This document shows, in pieces, positions 24,201 to 33,425 of a stretch of 52,787 nt of DNA. Numbering within the stretch: the stretch's first letter is position 1; each line of letters starts with the position of its first letter. The stretch is from Desulfosudis oleivorans (GTDB taxonomy: Bacteria > Desulfobacterota > Desulfobacteria > Desulfobacterales > SURF-7), in contig DYJD01000005.1 in NCBI GenBank assembly GCA_020723325.1, positions 231,753 to 284,539 of the forward strand, in the 5' to 3' direction. The translations under genes were made by a program, and so were the position numbers. The notes beneath the pieces were generated by a model. The model did not search any database. It was not told the DNA's origin and saw only the letters and a list, made by a program, of their open reading frames with translations.

Positions 24201-26458
24201 AGATGATTGACGATGCTGAAGATATTGGCGTCCAGGGCCTGTGCATCACAAGAGTTCAGCATCAATTTACCGATTTTAAAATGCAAGGAGCGCCGCATGG
24301 GGATGGGGACCAGGCCATAGGCGCTCTGGCGCACCCGATCATGTAAAAATTCGCAGAAGATCCCGGTTTGAAAATTCTGTGGGTTTTGCCGGCCGGAGAG
24401 GCCGGACTGATCGGCATGGGCATAGGCGCGCAGAAGCGGATAAATATCTTCCTGGGCCAGAATCAAACCGGCGTCCAGGGCCAGAATAAGCCGGGCGGCG
24501 GTTTCCTCCGGCGGAGTCTGGCTGACGATGGATAGAATGCGCAAATCAAAGCGATTGCCGATGCAGGCGGCCAGTTTGAGCAATTCCTGGGTGGGGGGCG
24601 GAAGTTGTCTGATTTCGTCGGTCATCAATTCGATGACATTATCCGTCATGCGATTATTGTGGATTTCGATTTTGTTCCAATGCCATGCGCCGGTTTGAAA
24701 ATCAAAGGCAAGATTTTTTTTGGAGTGCAGGGATTGAAGAAATTGCCGTACGAAAAAGGGGTTGCCCCGGGTTTTATCGTAAATAACGGCGGCCAGACCT
24801 TTAACATCCTGGATATGATTCGAGAAGCTGTCGGCCAGCAACTGCCGGATATGCACCTCATTCAAAGGGTCCAGCAGCATTTTCTCCACTGTAAAACCCT
24901 GGAGCTCCAGCTCCGACACCAGTTGGATAAAAGGGTGCCGGCTGCTGATTTCCTTATGGCGATAGGCGCCGATAAAATAACAACACTGGATGGCCGCGTC
25001 CAGAAATAAGCGTTTCATCAGCCGGATGCTGGCAGTATCCGCCCATTGCAGATCATCCAGGAAAATCACCAGCGGATGCTCTTTGCGCGCAAAAACGTTG
25101 ACAAAGCGCTCGCAAATCATGTGAAAACGGTTCTGGGCGTCGCTGGATGGCAAATCCGGCAGGAGCGGCTGGGGGCCGATAATCAGTTCGATTTCCGGAA
25201 TGACCGTGGCGATGACCCGGCCGTTCATGCCCAAGGCTTCCAGCAGCATTTTTTTCCAGTATTTGATGCGGCCGGCATCTTCAACCAGGATCCGCCGGAT
25301 GAGTCCCTGAAAGGCCTGAATGATGGCGCTGTAAGGCACGTTTTGCTGGAAATGGTCGTATTTACCGCTGATGAAATATCCGCCGGCGGCCATGACCGGT
25401 CTTTGGATCTCGTGGACCAATCGCGATTTGCCGATACCGGGATAGCCGGTGAGGAGCATAAAGTGATTCCGGCCGGCCTGGGTCTTTTGATAACCGTTCA
25501 AAAGCCGGGCGACTTGCGCTTCCCGGCCGTAAAGCCCTTGCTTCAAGCGGAACTGTTGGGGGGCGTCATGAAGTCCGATGATGAATTCAGCCCCGGCTGG
25601 CTTGCGGCCGTTGTATCTGCGGCAGTGCTTCAGATCCGCCTGCAAACCGAATATGCTCTGATAACGTTCATTGGGGGTCTTGGCCAGGAGCTTCAGAATG
25701 ATTTGCCCAAGGGGGCCGGGGATTTCCGGCCGCAGCTCGGCCGGGGAAACCGGCGGCCTGGCAATATGGGCATGGATCAGTTCCATGGGGTCCGATAAGG
25801 TAAACGGCGGTTTGCCGGTGAGCAATTCGAACAGGATCGCCCCCAGGGAATAAAAGTCGGCCCGGTAGTCCACCTTGGCATTGGTCCGGCCGGTTTGCTC
25901 CGGCGCCAGATAAGGCAGGATTCCGCCCTGGGTTTTGGGATCATCCAGCCGGACCTGTTCCAAAACCGCGCCGCAGAAAAATCCGGCAAAGGAGGAAACC
26001 GACCAGTTGAATTGCACGTGTCCGCTCTGCGGGTGAATATAGATATGATGGGGGTAAACCTCATTGTAACAGATGTTGTTTTGATGCAGAACTCTCAGGG
26101 CCGAAAGCACCTGCTCGGCAATGTTCACGGCCTCAGCCGGCAGGAGGGGCAGGCGCTGTTTTATGTATTCTTGTAGGGCAATGCCGGCCGGGGTCAGAAA
26201 AGCGATGTAACTGCCTTTGTGCTCCGGTAGGCGCACAATGCCCATGTCGATAACCTGAATCAGGTTGGGAGAGGCAAGATTTTTCAGTTCGCGGTATTCG
26301 CGTATGATCACTTGTTGATTGGATTCACTGGGCCGGACTGCGGGGTAAAATTTCAACAAAACTTGCAGACCGGAAGTAATGTGCTGCCCTTTAAACAGGC
26401 GATAATCCGTCCGTTGTTCGATTTCGGTAAGCCGGGCGTATCCTTCAATGGCGATCAT
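21266..26458 (-). CDS. Giant pseudokinase-AAA-GAF-histidine kinase
   Basis: A 1730-residue multidomain sensor. Residues about 10-280 have a Ser/Thr-kinase fold (VLLK with K36, APEQ, DFYSLGAILFELLTG), but the catalytic HRD is YNE (131-133) and DFG is NWS (151-153), so this domain is probably inactive. Residues about 300-650 form an AAA/STAND-type ATPase (Walker A GYPGIGKS at 338-345; FLDDLQWAD). A long helical-repeat region follows, then a GAF domain (about 1330-1490). The end is a NarX-type kinase: HisKA_3 with H1534 (ELHDRIGHALTNI) and HATPase (ELLFNVVKHAG, EDDGVG, GGFGLFSI). This order is known for large bacterial signalling proteins. Both flanking genes are response regulators overlapping it by four bases, giving one coupled operon. 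The signal is unknown. Confidence 0.93.
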   Translation of the reverse strand: MIAIEGYARLTEIEQRTDYRLFKGQHITSGLQVLLKFYPAVRPSESNQQVIIREYRELKNLASPNLIQVIDMGIVRLPEHKGSYIAFLTPAGIALQEYIKQRLPLLPAEAVNIAEQVLSALRVLHQNNICYNEVYPHHIYIHPQSGHVQFNWSVSSFAGFFCGAVLEQVRLDDPKTQGGILPYLAPEQTGRTNAKVDYRADFYSLGAILFELLTGKPPFTLSDPMELIHAHIARPPVSPAELRPEIPGPLGQIILKLLAKTPNERYQSIFGLQADLKHCRRYNGRKPAGAEFIIGLHDAPQQFRLKQGLYGREAQVARLLNGYQKTQAGRNHFMLLTGYPGIGKSRLVHEIQRPVMAAGGYFISGKYDHFQQNVPYSAIIQAFQGLIRRILVEDAGRIKYWKKMLLEALGMNGRVIATVIPEIELIIGPQPLLPDLPSSDAQNRFHMICERFVNVFARKEHPLVIFLDDLQWADTASIRLMKRLFLDAAIQCCYFIGAYRHKEISSRHPFIQLVSELELQGFTVEKMLLDPLNEVHIRQLLADSFSNHIQDVKGLAAVIYDKTRGNPFFVRQFLQSLHSKKNLAFDFQTGAWHWNKIEIHNNRMTDNVIELMTDEIRQLPPPTQELLKLAACIGNRFDLRILSIVSQTPPEETAARLILALDAGLILAQEDIYPLLRAYAHADQSGLSGRQNPQNFQTGIFCEFLHDRVRQSAYGLVPIPMRRSLHFKIGKLMLNSCDAQALDANIFSIVNHLNYGLDFFFESDELRRLAELNLTAGKRAKNAAAYSLALSYINTGIALLNANCWDDQFALAFGLYKEKMECAYLDQDLTTAEEMFQLLITRAKTALDKAGVSNLKMVMCAGLADHREALAVGLEGLRFLGVKLRAPQNAASAVLHLLRIRLALRGRQKSQLLNLPEMQDPRHLLVMEMLLNLSFSAYLCNPYLTVTIAAKIIAFTLKYGNSPASALGYAIYGAAMYVFFQAADTSSRFGKIALNINQKFGRAHSHPKIYLYYGSSICPWYRHLRHGLQYNHRGFRAALETGDRNYAVYHLQSIIMFQLAGGTRLTEIEHTCQKYMDFVTKTQDSGARNYLISVRQAIKCLRGATQQPFSLDDPDFQEKDHLQQMLADNIPVILMRHHLLKTKVLCIMGDYAGAFTAAIACQKLARHHIGTIVMAELLFYLALTMAARYPEVKSSEKRKLKRRLSRLHAKLCRLAERCRENFQHHALLIGAELACIQGRDHMAMGAYQAAVQSAETNGFRHIKAMAAERAAKFYKRHGLIQPADQAVAQARADYLDWGATAKADALLADNPHLLAPKSAGVFSTTQQLDYAAVVSALQTISTEIVPDKLLQKLIKTCLQNAGAQKAVFLLNEAGSLYVIAAGSIDNDTVEITPPIPLEQRNDVLVPLINYVNRTKQYKVLEDAARQHDFGADPYVLTHHPKSILCLPVLRLAKLVAILYLENNITSGVFTPARIQTLELLASQAAISFENARLYDRLSHKEKDLRELSDKLRSLSSEIVLTEERERRRIAVELHDRIGHALTNIRIQLGLLQTAEPAEQKKISSKIQALVDQSIQDAHTLTFELSPPVLYDLGLEAALEWLAYQTQEQHGIEVKFMDDNQPKEMDESIRLLIFQAARELLFNVVKHAGARHALISLQRQDRQIILRIEDDGVGISRSRAAPLKQVGGFGLFSIQERLKLQGGRLTIESPPQGGTSITLISPLACKQEESG

Positions 26459-26955
26459 TCTGCTTCTTTTTCCAGCCAGGGCGCCGCGCGAATAATGTCC
26501 AGAACCACATCTTCGGTAAAATACTTATCCTTTACTTCGCTTTTCAGCCGTTCCAGCCATAGGGCCTGGGGATAATGTTGATGGGCTTTCATCACGGCAA
26601 TATTCAGCAGCATCACATCCAGGGGCTTGGGCAAATAGGTGACGTTTTCCCGGGCCGTATGAATGGTGATGCTGCCCTTATAGAAACCGCTGACGATGAT
26701 GATCTGGGTGGCCGGGCTGAGCTTCAGAACCTGCTGCATGAGGTCCATGCCGTCCATGCGCGGCATCATGGCATCAGTAACCACCACCGGTATGACCCGA
26801 CCGGCTTTCCATTCCCGCTGAAAAATCTCCCAGCCCTCCAGGCCGTCCTTGGCCGTGAGAATATGGGTAAAGCGTTTTTGCAAGGAAAGAGAATACATGG
26901 CCAGAACAGCCTCATCATCTTCCACCACCAGGACAGTCAGCTCGATTTTTTTCAT
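26455..26955 (-). CDS. Stand-alone response regulator receiver protein
   Basis: A 166-residue protein. The receiver (residues about 5-125) has E13-D14-D15, phospho-acceptor D61 (VVVTDAMMPRMDG), Ser in IIVSGF and Lys in YLPKPLD. The tail (about 130-166) has no recognisable output domain. ATG 26955 was chosen because GGAGGG lies nine bases upstream; an ATG three codons earlier touches the ribosome binding site. It is the first gene of the three-gene signalling operon, overlapping the giant kinase by ATGA. It may feed into or drain phosphate from that kinase. Confidence 0.9.
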   Translation of the reverse strand: MKKIELTVLVVEDDEAVLAMYSLSLQKRFTHILTAKDGLEGWEIFQREWKAGRVIPVVVTDAMMPRMDGMDLMQQVLKLSPATQIIIVSGFYKGSITIHTARENVTYLPKPLDVMLLNIAVMKAHQHYPQALWLERLKSEVKDKYFTEDVVLDIIRAAPWLEKEAE

Positions 26956-27257
26956 AGCAAACATCCCTCCCTGGAAAATGATTTATATGTCATTTAAAGC
27001 AATTTCGCAAATCCCTAATATTTCGGCTTCAGATGGATCGACGGGTTCCTGCAAGACAGGACGGATTCCCAAAATCTAGGACGAAATTCCATATCCGCAG
27101 CCATCTTGGCCGATAAACTTTTCCCGTGTTGTTAACAAATTGCCGCCCCATGTTGACAAGGGGCTTGCGGCACTAAAATTGCATTTTATTATCCGGAATA
27201 GATCCGGCTTTAATCCCCCAAATAGTCAAAGGTAAAACAACCGAGGAGAGTGGAGTG
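26956..27257. other. Intergenic region between signalling operon and chemoreceptor
   Basis: A 302-bp divergent gap. A GC-rich inverted repeat (TGCCGC/GCGGCA with inner CCCC/GGGG, about 27140-27172) overlaps the upstream edge of the sigma-54-type promoter of the chemoreceptor. No gene was seen. Confidence 0.55.
27168..27183 (+). promoter_or_regulatory. Putative sigma-54 promoter of chemoreceptor
   Basis: CGGCACTAAAATTGCA has GG at 27169-27170, exactly ten bases, then GC at 27181-27182, with the extended GGCAC and TTGCA words. Transcription would start near 27194, about 65 bp upstream of the ATG. Flagellar and chemotaxis genes are frequent sigma-54 targets. Confidence 0.6.
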
Positions 27258-29648
27258 ATGCTGAAAAATTGGAAAGTCTCAACCAAACTGAACAGCGGAT
27301 TCGGAATCGTGCTGACCCTCCTGCTGGTGATCATCGGCATTTATTATTTCACCCTCACAGAGGCGGTGGAACGTTTCAGCGCCCTGCTCCACTGCGAAAT
27401 CGCGTTACGGGAAACAACCCTGAATGTGAATCGGTCCTTGCTGGAATGCCGGCGGCAGGAAAAAAACTTTCTGATCCGCCATGACAAGCAGTATTTGGAT
27501 AAATTCGAGAAGGACTTCAGCCTGCTGAAACAGCACTCCCAGGAACTAGCGGGATTGACTGAAAAGGCCGGTCGGGAGGAGCTGGGTCGCGCCGCCGGCG
27601 CCATCATCCAACTGGGGGAGAAATACAGCGAGAGCTTTCGGAATTTGGCTGCGGCCTTGGTAAAAAAAGGTCTGGATCATCAAACCGGATTGCAGGGGGA
27701 ATTCCGCGGTCATGCCCAGCAATTGGAAAAGGATGCCAAGGAACATGCCATAGACGATCTTGAGATCGCCAATTTACAGCTCAGGAGGTATGAAAAGGAT
27801 TTTCATCGTACCAAGAATGATTCCTACCGTAAAAAATGGAGCGACAGCCTCAGCGGCTATCAGACCCTGCTTTCCAAGAGCGCCTCCGACCCCGAAGCCC
27901 TGGCAGCCCAGAATTCCGCCTTGACCGAATACCGCAAAATCCGCGATAAATATCTGGGCCTTGTGGATGGAAAGGCCGACAATGGGGAAATCGATGCTTG
28001 TTATGAAGAATTGCGCGGCGGGCCGGCTGAAGTAATTGCCAAAGCCCTTGCCGGAGTTTATGTCCCCAACGCCAAGGCCCTGGTGCTGGAAATCCGCAAA
28101 CATGAAAAGGATTATCTGCTGCGTCAGGACAAGGCTTATGTGGAAAAGCTGAAACAAGCCCTGGTCAATCTGTCCACGGCCTTTCGAAATGCCGGCGTGT
28201 TGGAAAAACACGTTCAAACGGTTGCCGCAACGGCTGAAAACTACCAAAAGGCTTTTGATTTGTTGGTCAAGGAAGATGATACCATCAAAACCCTCAATCA
28301 AAACATGATGGACAACGCCCGGGCCATGGAACCCCTGGTGGACCAAATCGACAAAACCACGGCCAAACTGCAGGATGAACAGGAAGGCGCTGTGATCCGG
28401 GCCGCCGCCCTGCGCAATCGGATGGCCCTTGGAATGGGCGGGCTGGCCATGCTCACCGGCCTGCTCCTGTCCGCCGTCATCACCGTCTCCATTAAAAAAC
28501 CCCTAGCCAAGACCATTGAATTTGCCAAAAACGTCCGCGCCGGCGATCTCAGCACCCGCCTGGGCATGCAGACCCGGGATGAAATCGGCGAACTGGCCCG
28601 CACCCTGGATGAGATGGTGGATAGCCTGAACACGAAACAGGATCAGCTCCAAAAAAATCTTTCCGACCTGGAAAGCCTGATTCGTGAAGTGGCGGTGATC
28701 TCCGACCAGGTGCATTCCGGGGCTCAACAGGTATCAGACTCCAGCCAGGCCTTGTCCCAGGGCGCCAGTGAACAGGCCTCGTCCCTGGAGCAAATCACCA
28801 GCAGCATGACCCAGATCGGCACCCAGACCCGCACCAACGCGGAAAACGCCACCCAGGCCAACCAAATCTCCCTGGCGGCCAAGGAAAAGAGCCTGAACGG
28901 CAAAAGCCAGATGAACGAAATGATCCAGGCCATGGCCAATATCAATGCTTCCAGCCGGGAGATCGGCAAAATCATCAAGACCATCGACTCCATCGCCTTT
29001 CAAACCAATCTGCTGGCCTTGAACGCGGCAGTGGAAGCGGCCCGGGCCGGAAAGCACGGCAAGGGCTTTGCCGTGGTGGCCCAGGAAGTCCGCTCCCTGG
29101 CGGCCCGCAGCGCCCAGGCCGCCCAGGAAACCACCCACCTGATTGAAACCGCCGGCAAAAACGTGGACAGGGGCAGTTCTTTGGTGGAAATCACCGCCAA
29201 GGCCTTGGATGAAATCGACGACAGCGTCACCAAGGTATCGGACATCGTGGCCGAGATCGCCGCCGCCAGCAACGAGCAGGCCCAGGGTATTTCCCAGGTC
29301 AATCAAGGCCTGAGCCATATCGACAGCGTCACCCAGCAAAACACGGCCACAGCCGAAGAGACTTCCTCCGCCTCGGAAGAGCTGTCCGGCCAGGCCGCGG
29401 TGCTGCGGCAACTCCTCAGCCGTTTCGGCAACAATCCGCAACAAACGGGTGCCCCCAGGCGCCTGGAAGGCCCCCAGCCTCTGCGGCGGATCGACCATCG
29501 GCCCAAAAAACTCCCGGCCGCCGCGGTTCAGCCCGCCGTTCGCGAATCCGCCTGGGGCCGCGGTCCGGCGCAAATCCAGGCTGAAAATACGGATCAGGAC
29601 CCGTCCAGGATCATTAAACTGGACGATACGGAATTCGGTAAATACTAA
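27258..29648 (+). CDS. Methyl-accepting chemotaxis protein with HBM-like sensor
   Basis: A 796-residue chemoreceptor. The first membrane helix spans about residues 10-33. A large periplasmic region (about 35-380) is made of helical bundles with repeated R[RK]xEK[ND][FY] motifs ([32 protein letters not shown]), as in helical bimodular (HBM) sensor domains. The second membrane helix is near 390-415, followed by HAMP, then the signalling hairpin with [20 protein letters not shown]. The tail ends in GKY without the CheR-binding pentapeptide. ATG 27258 follows GAGGAG and GGAG sequences; GTG one codon earlier is less likely. It detects an unknown small ligand and signals to CheA/CheW, which are not in the window. 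A sigma-54-type promoter precedes it. Confidence 0.95.
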   Translation: MLKNWKVSTKLNSGFGIVLTLLLVIIGIYYFTLTEAVERFSALLHCEIALRETTLNVNRSLLECRRQEKNFLIRHDKQYLDKFEKDFSLLKQHSQELAGLTEKAGREELGRAAGAIIQLGEKYSESFRNLAAALVKKGLDHQTGLQGEFRGHAQQLEKDAKEHAIDDLEIANLQLRRYEKDFHRTKNDSYRKKWSDSLSGYQTLLSKSASDPEALAAQNSALTEYRKIRDKYLGLVDGKADNGEIDACYEELRGGPAEVIAKALAGVYVPNAKALVLEIRKHEKDYLLRQDKAYVEKLKQALVNLSTAFRNAGVLEKHVQTVAATAENYQKAFDLLVKEDDTIKTLNQNMMDNARAMEPLVDQIDKTTAKLQDEQEGAVIRAAALRNRMALGMGGLAMLTGLLLSAVITVSIKKPLAKTIEFAKNVRAGDLSTRLGMQTRDEIGELARTLDEMVDSLNTKQDQLQKNLSDLESLIREVAVISDQVHSGAQQVSDSSQALSQGASEQASSLEQITSSMTQIGTQTRTNAENATQANQISLAAKEKSLNGKSQMNEMIQAMANINASSREIGKIIKTIDSIAFQTNLLALNAAVEAARAGKHGKGFAVVAQEVRSLAARSAQAAQETTHLIETAGKNVDRGSSLVEITAKALDEIDDSVTKVSDIVAEIAAASNEQAQGISQVNQGLSHIDSVTQQNTATAEETSSASEELSGQAAVLRQLLSRFGNNPQQTGAPRRLEGPQPLRRIDHRPKKLPAAAVQPAVRESAWGRGPAQIQAENTDQDPSRIIKLDDTEFGKY

Positions 29649-29830
29649 GGCAATGTCTTTTGGGCGTATGTAATAATATATCGATTGCATTCCAAACTGT
29701 TATCAGATATGTGTCCAATCATACTCCATGACCCGACTGTGCTTCTGCAGGGAATAGGAATACCGATTCCTGCAACACTGGATCCTGATCCTCCAGCGGA
29801 ATTGAATATTAACCGGTCACCCACGGAAAA

Positions 29831-32299
29831 ATGGCTATGCCGCTTGGTGAACTACCAGCTCTTACGGAAAAAACACCAAACACCCGGCGCTTCTTGAAAG
29901 AGGCTGCATGGTCCGCCCTGATCGCCGCAGCTTATTTCATCGCCGTCCGGATCGGTCTGCTCTTTGTGGCAAGGCCGGAAGGGCTTGCCTCCATCTGGCC
30001 GCCCAGCGGTATCGCCCTGGCCGCCCTGCTGTTGAATGACAAATCCAAATGGCTCCGGATCCTATTGATAATTTTTATTGTCAACACCTTCGGCAACATG
30101 CTGGGCGGTAATACCCTTTGGGTCAGCCTGGGCTTTGCCCTGGCCAACAGCCTGGAACCGGCCTTGGCCGGCGCTGTGATCCTTCGGCTTTGCGGATTGC
30201 GGCCCAATTTTGAAAACACCTTCCAGGTCCTTTGCCTATGCACCACCGCAATTGTTTGCAATGGTCTGACCGCCCTGGCCGGCGCGGCAGTGCCCAGCCT
30301 GGCTTTTGGATCAGGTTTTTGGGATACTTGGAAGATCTGGGTGATCGCGGACGGTCTCGGGACGATTCTGATCACACCGGTGATCCTCACATGGGCGCTT
30401 CAGCCCATCATGCCCCCCCAAATGTCCTGGATCAGATCGGCTGAAGGGGGCATACTCCTTTTTGCCATGGGATTTGTCCCCTGGATTATTTTCCATTACC
30501 TATCCGCAACAGACCATGCCTTTTTCAAGGTATACCTGATTTTTCCGCTTCTGATCTGGGCTGCGTTGCGCTTCAAGCCCCGGGTTGTGGCTGCTTTGCT
30601 GCTGATGTTTACCATGGTCGTGTTGTGGCATACCATCCAAGGCTGCAATATATTCGGATCCACCGGCTTGAAGATGAAGGAAAATCTTCTTTCAGCCCAA
30701 ATCCTGTTGTCCGTCACCTCCCTTTCCGGCCTGTTCCTTGCGGCCATTGTATGCGAACGCCGGCAACTTCAAACAACTCTCATGGAAAACGAGCGTCGCT
30801 TTCGCGGCATTGTGGAAGATACCGAGGCCGGTTATTTTTTCATCGACACCCGGGGCTGCTTTCAGGAGGTGAACCAGGCCTGGTTGAACATGCATGGCTA
30901 TGACCGCAAAGAAGAAGTCATCGGCCGGCACTTTTCCCTGACCCAAACCCAAGTCGATGTTCAGGCCGCCCATGCCGTGATTGACGGCCTGCGCGCCGGC
31001 AAATCCATCCCCAAAGGGGAATTCAGCCGGCGCTGCAAAGACGGATCTGTGGGCTATCATTCCTTTACTGTAACCCCGGTGGAAAAAGAGGGCAAGATCA
31101 TCGGTTTTGAAGGCTTCCTGATCGACACCACGGAACAAAAAAATCTCGAGGCCCATTTGCGCCAGGCCCAAAAAATCCAGGCCATCGGGACCCTGGCCGG
31201 CGGCATTGCCCATGACTTCAACAACATTTTAAGTATTATTTTAGGCAATACGGAACTTGCCTTTGATGACCCGGCCCTTGGGAATTCGTCGCGATTCAAT
31301 CTGGAAGAAATTCAGGCCGCCGGTCTGCGGGCCAGGGATATTGTCCGGCAGCTTTTGCACTTCACACGCATGACGGATCGCAGTTTAAAACCGATCAATA
31401 TCCACGCCGTCATTATGGATGCCTTGAAAATACTGCGTGCTTCCATCCCCGCCGGCGTTGATATCCGATCACATGTCACGGATGAAACCATGACGGTTTT
31501 GGGCGACGAAAGCCAGTTGACCCAAATCCTGATTCATTTATGCACCAACGCCAACCAGGCCATGCCCGACGGCGGGGTTCTTACAATCAATGCTGTGGAG
31601 CTCATCCTGGGCGAAAACAGATCAAATCACCATGGCGAGCTGCCTCCAGGCCGCTATGTTCATCTATCCGTGGGGGACACCGGCCACGGCATTCCGCCGG
31701 AAATTTTGGAGCGGATTTTTGACCCGTATTTTACCACCCGGAAGGTCGGCGAGGGTTCCGGCATGGGCCTTGCCATCGTGCATGCCATAGTCATGAAAAG
31801 CAAAGGTTCTATTTCCGTGGAAAGCACAGTGGGTCAAGGAACGATTTTTCACATTCTCCTGCCCATGGCCGCAACACAACCTTTGCCGGAAACCATGGTT
31901 GCCGAGCAAAAAGAGCTGCCCAAAGGCCGGGAACGGGTTTTGCTGGTGGATGATGAAGTCGCCATTGTCAAACTGGGGCGTCAACGCCTGGAACGCCTGG
32001 GATACCAGGTGACCGCCGTCACCGATCCCCTTCAGGCCCTTGAATTGTTTCGCTCCACACCAATGGATTTTGATTTGGTCATCACCGATCTCACCATGCC
32101 CAAAATGAACGGAGAAGATCTCGTCAAAACCATTCTGGCCATCCGGCCGGGTATGCCCATCATCCTCTGCAGCGGGTTCAGCGACAGGGTCAGCAAGGAA
32201 CGCGCCAGGGAAATCGGCGCCGCCGACTACCTGGAGAAGCCCAATGACATGCAGTTGTTTGCCGAGACCGTGCGAAAAGCCATAGCAAACGCGGAATGA
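29831..32299 (+). CDS. MASE1-PAS hybrid sensor histidine kinase
   Basis: An 822-residue membrane kinase. Residues about 24-310 form the multi-helix MASE1 sensor (GLASIWPPSGIALAALLLN is its hallmark). A PAS domain (about 325-440) follows. HisKA carries AGGIAHDFNNILSI, and HATPase carries HLCTNANQAM, DTGHGI and GSGMGLAIVHAI. A C-terminal receiver has DLVITDLTMPKMNG. MASE1 kinases sense unknown signals at the inner membrane. The ribosome binding site is weak (ACGGAAAA); an ATG two codons later is equally possible. The 3' end is followed by a 7-bp repeat array that reads into the facing protease gene. No dedicated response regulator is adjacent. Confidence 0.93.
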   Translation: MAMPLGELPALTEKTPNTRRFLKEAAWSALIAAAYFIAVRIGLLFVARPEGLASIWPPSGIALAALLLNDKSKWLRILLIIFIVNTFGNMLGGNTLWVSLGFALANSLEPALAGAVILRLCGLRPNFENTFQVLCLCTTAIVCNGLTALAGAAVPSLAFGSGFWDTWKIWVIADGLGTILITPVILTWALQPIMPPQMSWIRSAEGGILLFAMGFVPWIIFHYLSATDHAFFKVYLIFPLLIWAALRFKPRVVAALLLMFTMVVLWHTIQGCNIFGSTGLKMKENLLSAQILLSVTSLSGLFLAAIVCERRQLQTTLMENERRFRGIVEDTEAGYFFIDTRGCFQEVNQAWLNMHGYDRKEEVIGRHFSLTQTQVDVQAAHAVIDGLRAGKSIPKGEFSRRCKDGSVGYHSFTVTPVEKEGKIIGFEGFLIDTTEQKNLEAHLRQAQKIQAIGTLAGGIAHDFNNILSIILGNTELAFDDPALGNSSRFNLEEIQAAGLRARDIVRQLLHFTRMTDRSLKPINIHAVIMDALKILRASIPAGVDIRSHVTDETMTVLGDESQLTQILIHLCTNANQAMPDGGVLTINAVELILGENRSNHHGELPPGRYVHLSVGDTGHGIPPEILERIFDPYFTTRKVGEGSGMGLAIVHAIVMKSKGSISVESTVGQGTIFHILLPMAATQPLPETMVAEQKELPKGRERVLLVDDEVAIVKLGRQRLERLGYQVTAVTDPLQALELFRSTPMDFDLVITDLTMPKMNGEDLVKTILAIRPGMPIILCSGFSDRVSKERAREIGAADYLEKPNDMQLFAETVRKAIANAE

Positions 32300-32358
32300 G
32301 GGCGCGGTTCAGCCGCAATGCTGCGGAACCCTTCTATCTTTCGCGTTATCCAGGTTTT

Positions 32359-33270
32359 TTATTCCGCGTTCCGCGTTCCGTGTTCCGCGTTCGGTACGTT
32401 CCGCGTTGTATGTCGGCTCCTGATTCCATCCAGAAACTCCCTGACCTGATTGCTGGGCACCGCAAAGCCGATGCCCTGACCGGCCTGGGCGCCGGCGGTA
32501 TTGACGCCGATCCAAGCGCCGGTCAAAGTGATCAAGGGACCACCGGATGAGCCGGGGTTGATGGCCGCGTCGGTCTGGATGAAATTGATCTGACGTCCTT
32601 GTTCCTCCGGCACCCCTGTCAGATGCCGGCCGGTGTGGCTGATAATGCCGGCGGTGACCGTATGGCCCAGGCCGATGGGATTGCCCACGGCAATGACGAT
32701 TTCCCCGGAATCCACGGCTTTGGAATCACCCATGGGCAGCGCGGGGAATTCCCGGTCGGGTGCGATAATCTTCAAAAGCGCCAGGTCATAAATAGGGTCC
32801 CGGGCCACGATCTGCACATCAAAATCCTGACCTTCCTGGGTCTGCACTTTAATTTTTTCCGCCCGCTGAATGACATGGTTGTTGGTCAGAAGATATCCGG
32901 AGGGATGAATGAAAAAACCCGAACCGAGACCCACCCCGGGCACGCGCACGGGCAGGCCCGTGCCGGGCAAGGGAATGGGCAGAAGTTGAATGCGCAGGGG
33001 GCCACGGGTCTGGGCATAGACGCTCACCACGGCCCGGCGGGATTTCTCCGCCACTTGTCGGATGAGTTGGGTGCGCATCTCCATGTCTTTGACGGTTTCC
33101 GCGGCCTCCACCACCAGCTTTTCCGAGGCCGCGCCCCGGAGTTCCTCAGCCGCCGGATACCATCCGCCGGCTTCATCCACGTCGGACATGGTCTGGATTT
33201 CCAAGCGGAGACAGCCGGCCGCCGGCCATATACACAACCACAACAGCCATAAAAAGGTGAATTTTCGCAT
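32359..33270 (-). CDS. Trypsin-like (DegP/HtrA-type) serine protease lipoprotein without PDZ
   Basis: A 303-residue S1C-type protease. The N-terminus has a signal sequence ending PAAGC with C20 as possible lipidation site (Ala at -3 is not ideal). The triad is visible: His in TNNHVI, Asp in PIYDLALLKI, Ser in INPGSSGGP. An upstream helical segment (about 30-85) replaces the usual N-terminal region. The protein ends soon after the protease domain, with no PDZ domain. Its last 15 or so residues (TTRNVPNAEHGTRNAE) are encoded by a 7-bp tandem repeat array and look like a recent extension. A role in envelope protein quality control is inferred. Confidence 0.88.
   Translation of the reverse strand: MRKFTFLWLLWLCIWPAAGCLRLEIQTMSDVDEAGGWYPAAEELRGAASEKLVVEAAETVKDMEMRTQLIRQVAEKSRRAVVSVYAQTRGPLRIQLLPIPLPGTGLPVRVPGVGLGSGFFIHPSGYLLTNNHVIQRAEKIKVQTQEGQDFDVQIVARDPIYDLALLKIIAPDREFPALPMGDSKAVDSGEIVIAVGNPIGLGHTVTAGIISHTGRHLTGVPEEQGRQINFIQTDAAINPGSSGGPLITLTGAWIGVNTAGAQAGQGIGFAVPSNQVREFLDGIRSRHTTRNVPNAEHGTRNAE
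32361..32407. repeat. Degenerate 7-bp tandem array (TTCCGCG)n
   Basis: About five or six copies of TTCCGCG, some with one substitution. Read on the minus strand a 7-bp unit cycles through three frames and yields the 7-residue periodic peptide NAEHGTR. It forms the end of the protease gene and abuts the end of the MASE1 kinase gene. Confidence 0.75.
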
Positions 33271-33425
33271 TGGGTCCTTTTCCCATCATGTGATTTTCCC
33301 AAACTAGTAATCCTTAACACAGCAAAATATATAGTACAAAGTGATTTTCTGTTTATGTTATGCTGATCGTGGACGGCCGGAGAGACCTTCAGGCCCTGCT
33401 GCAAAGACGATGATTAGACGCGTAA

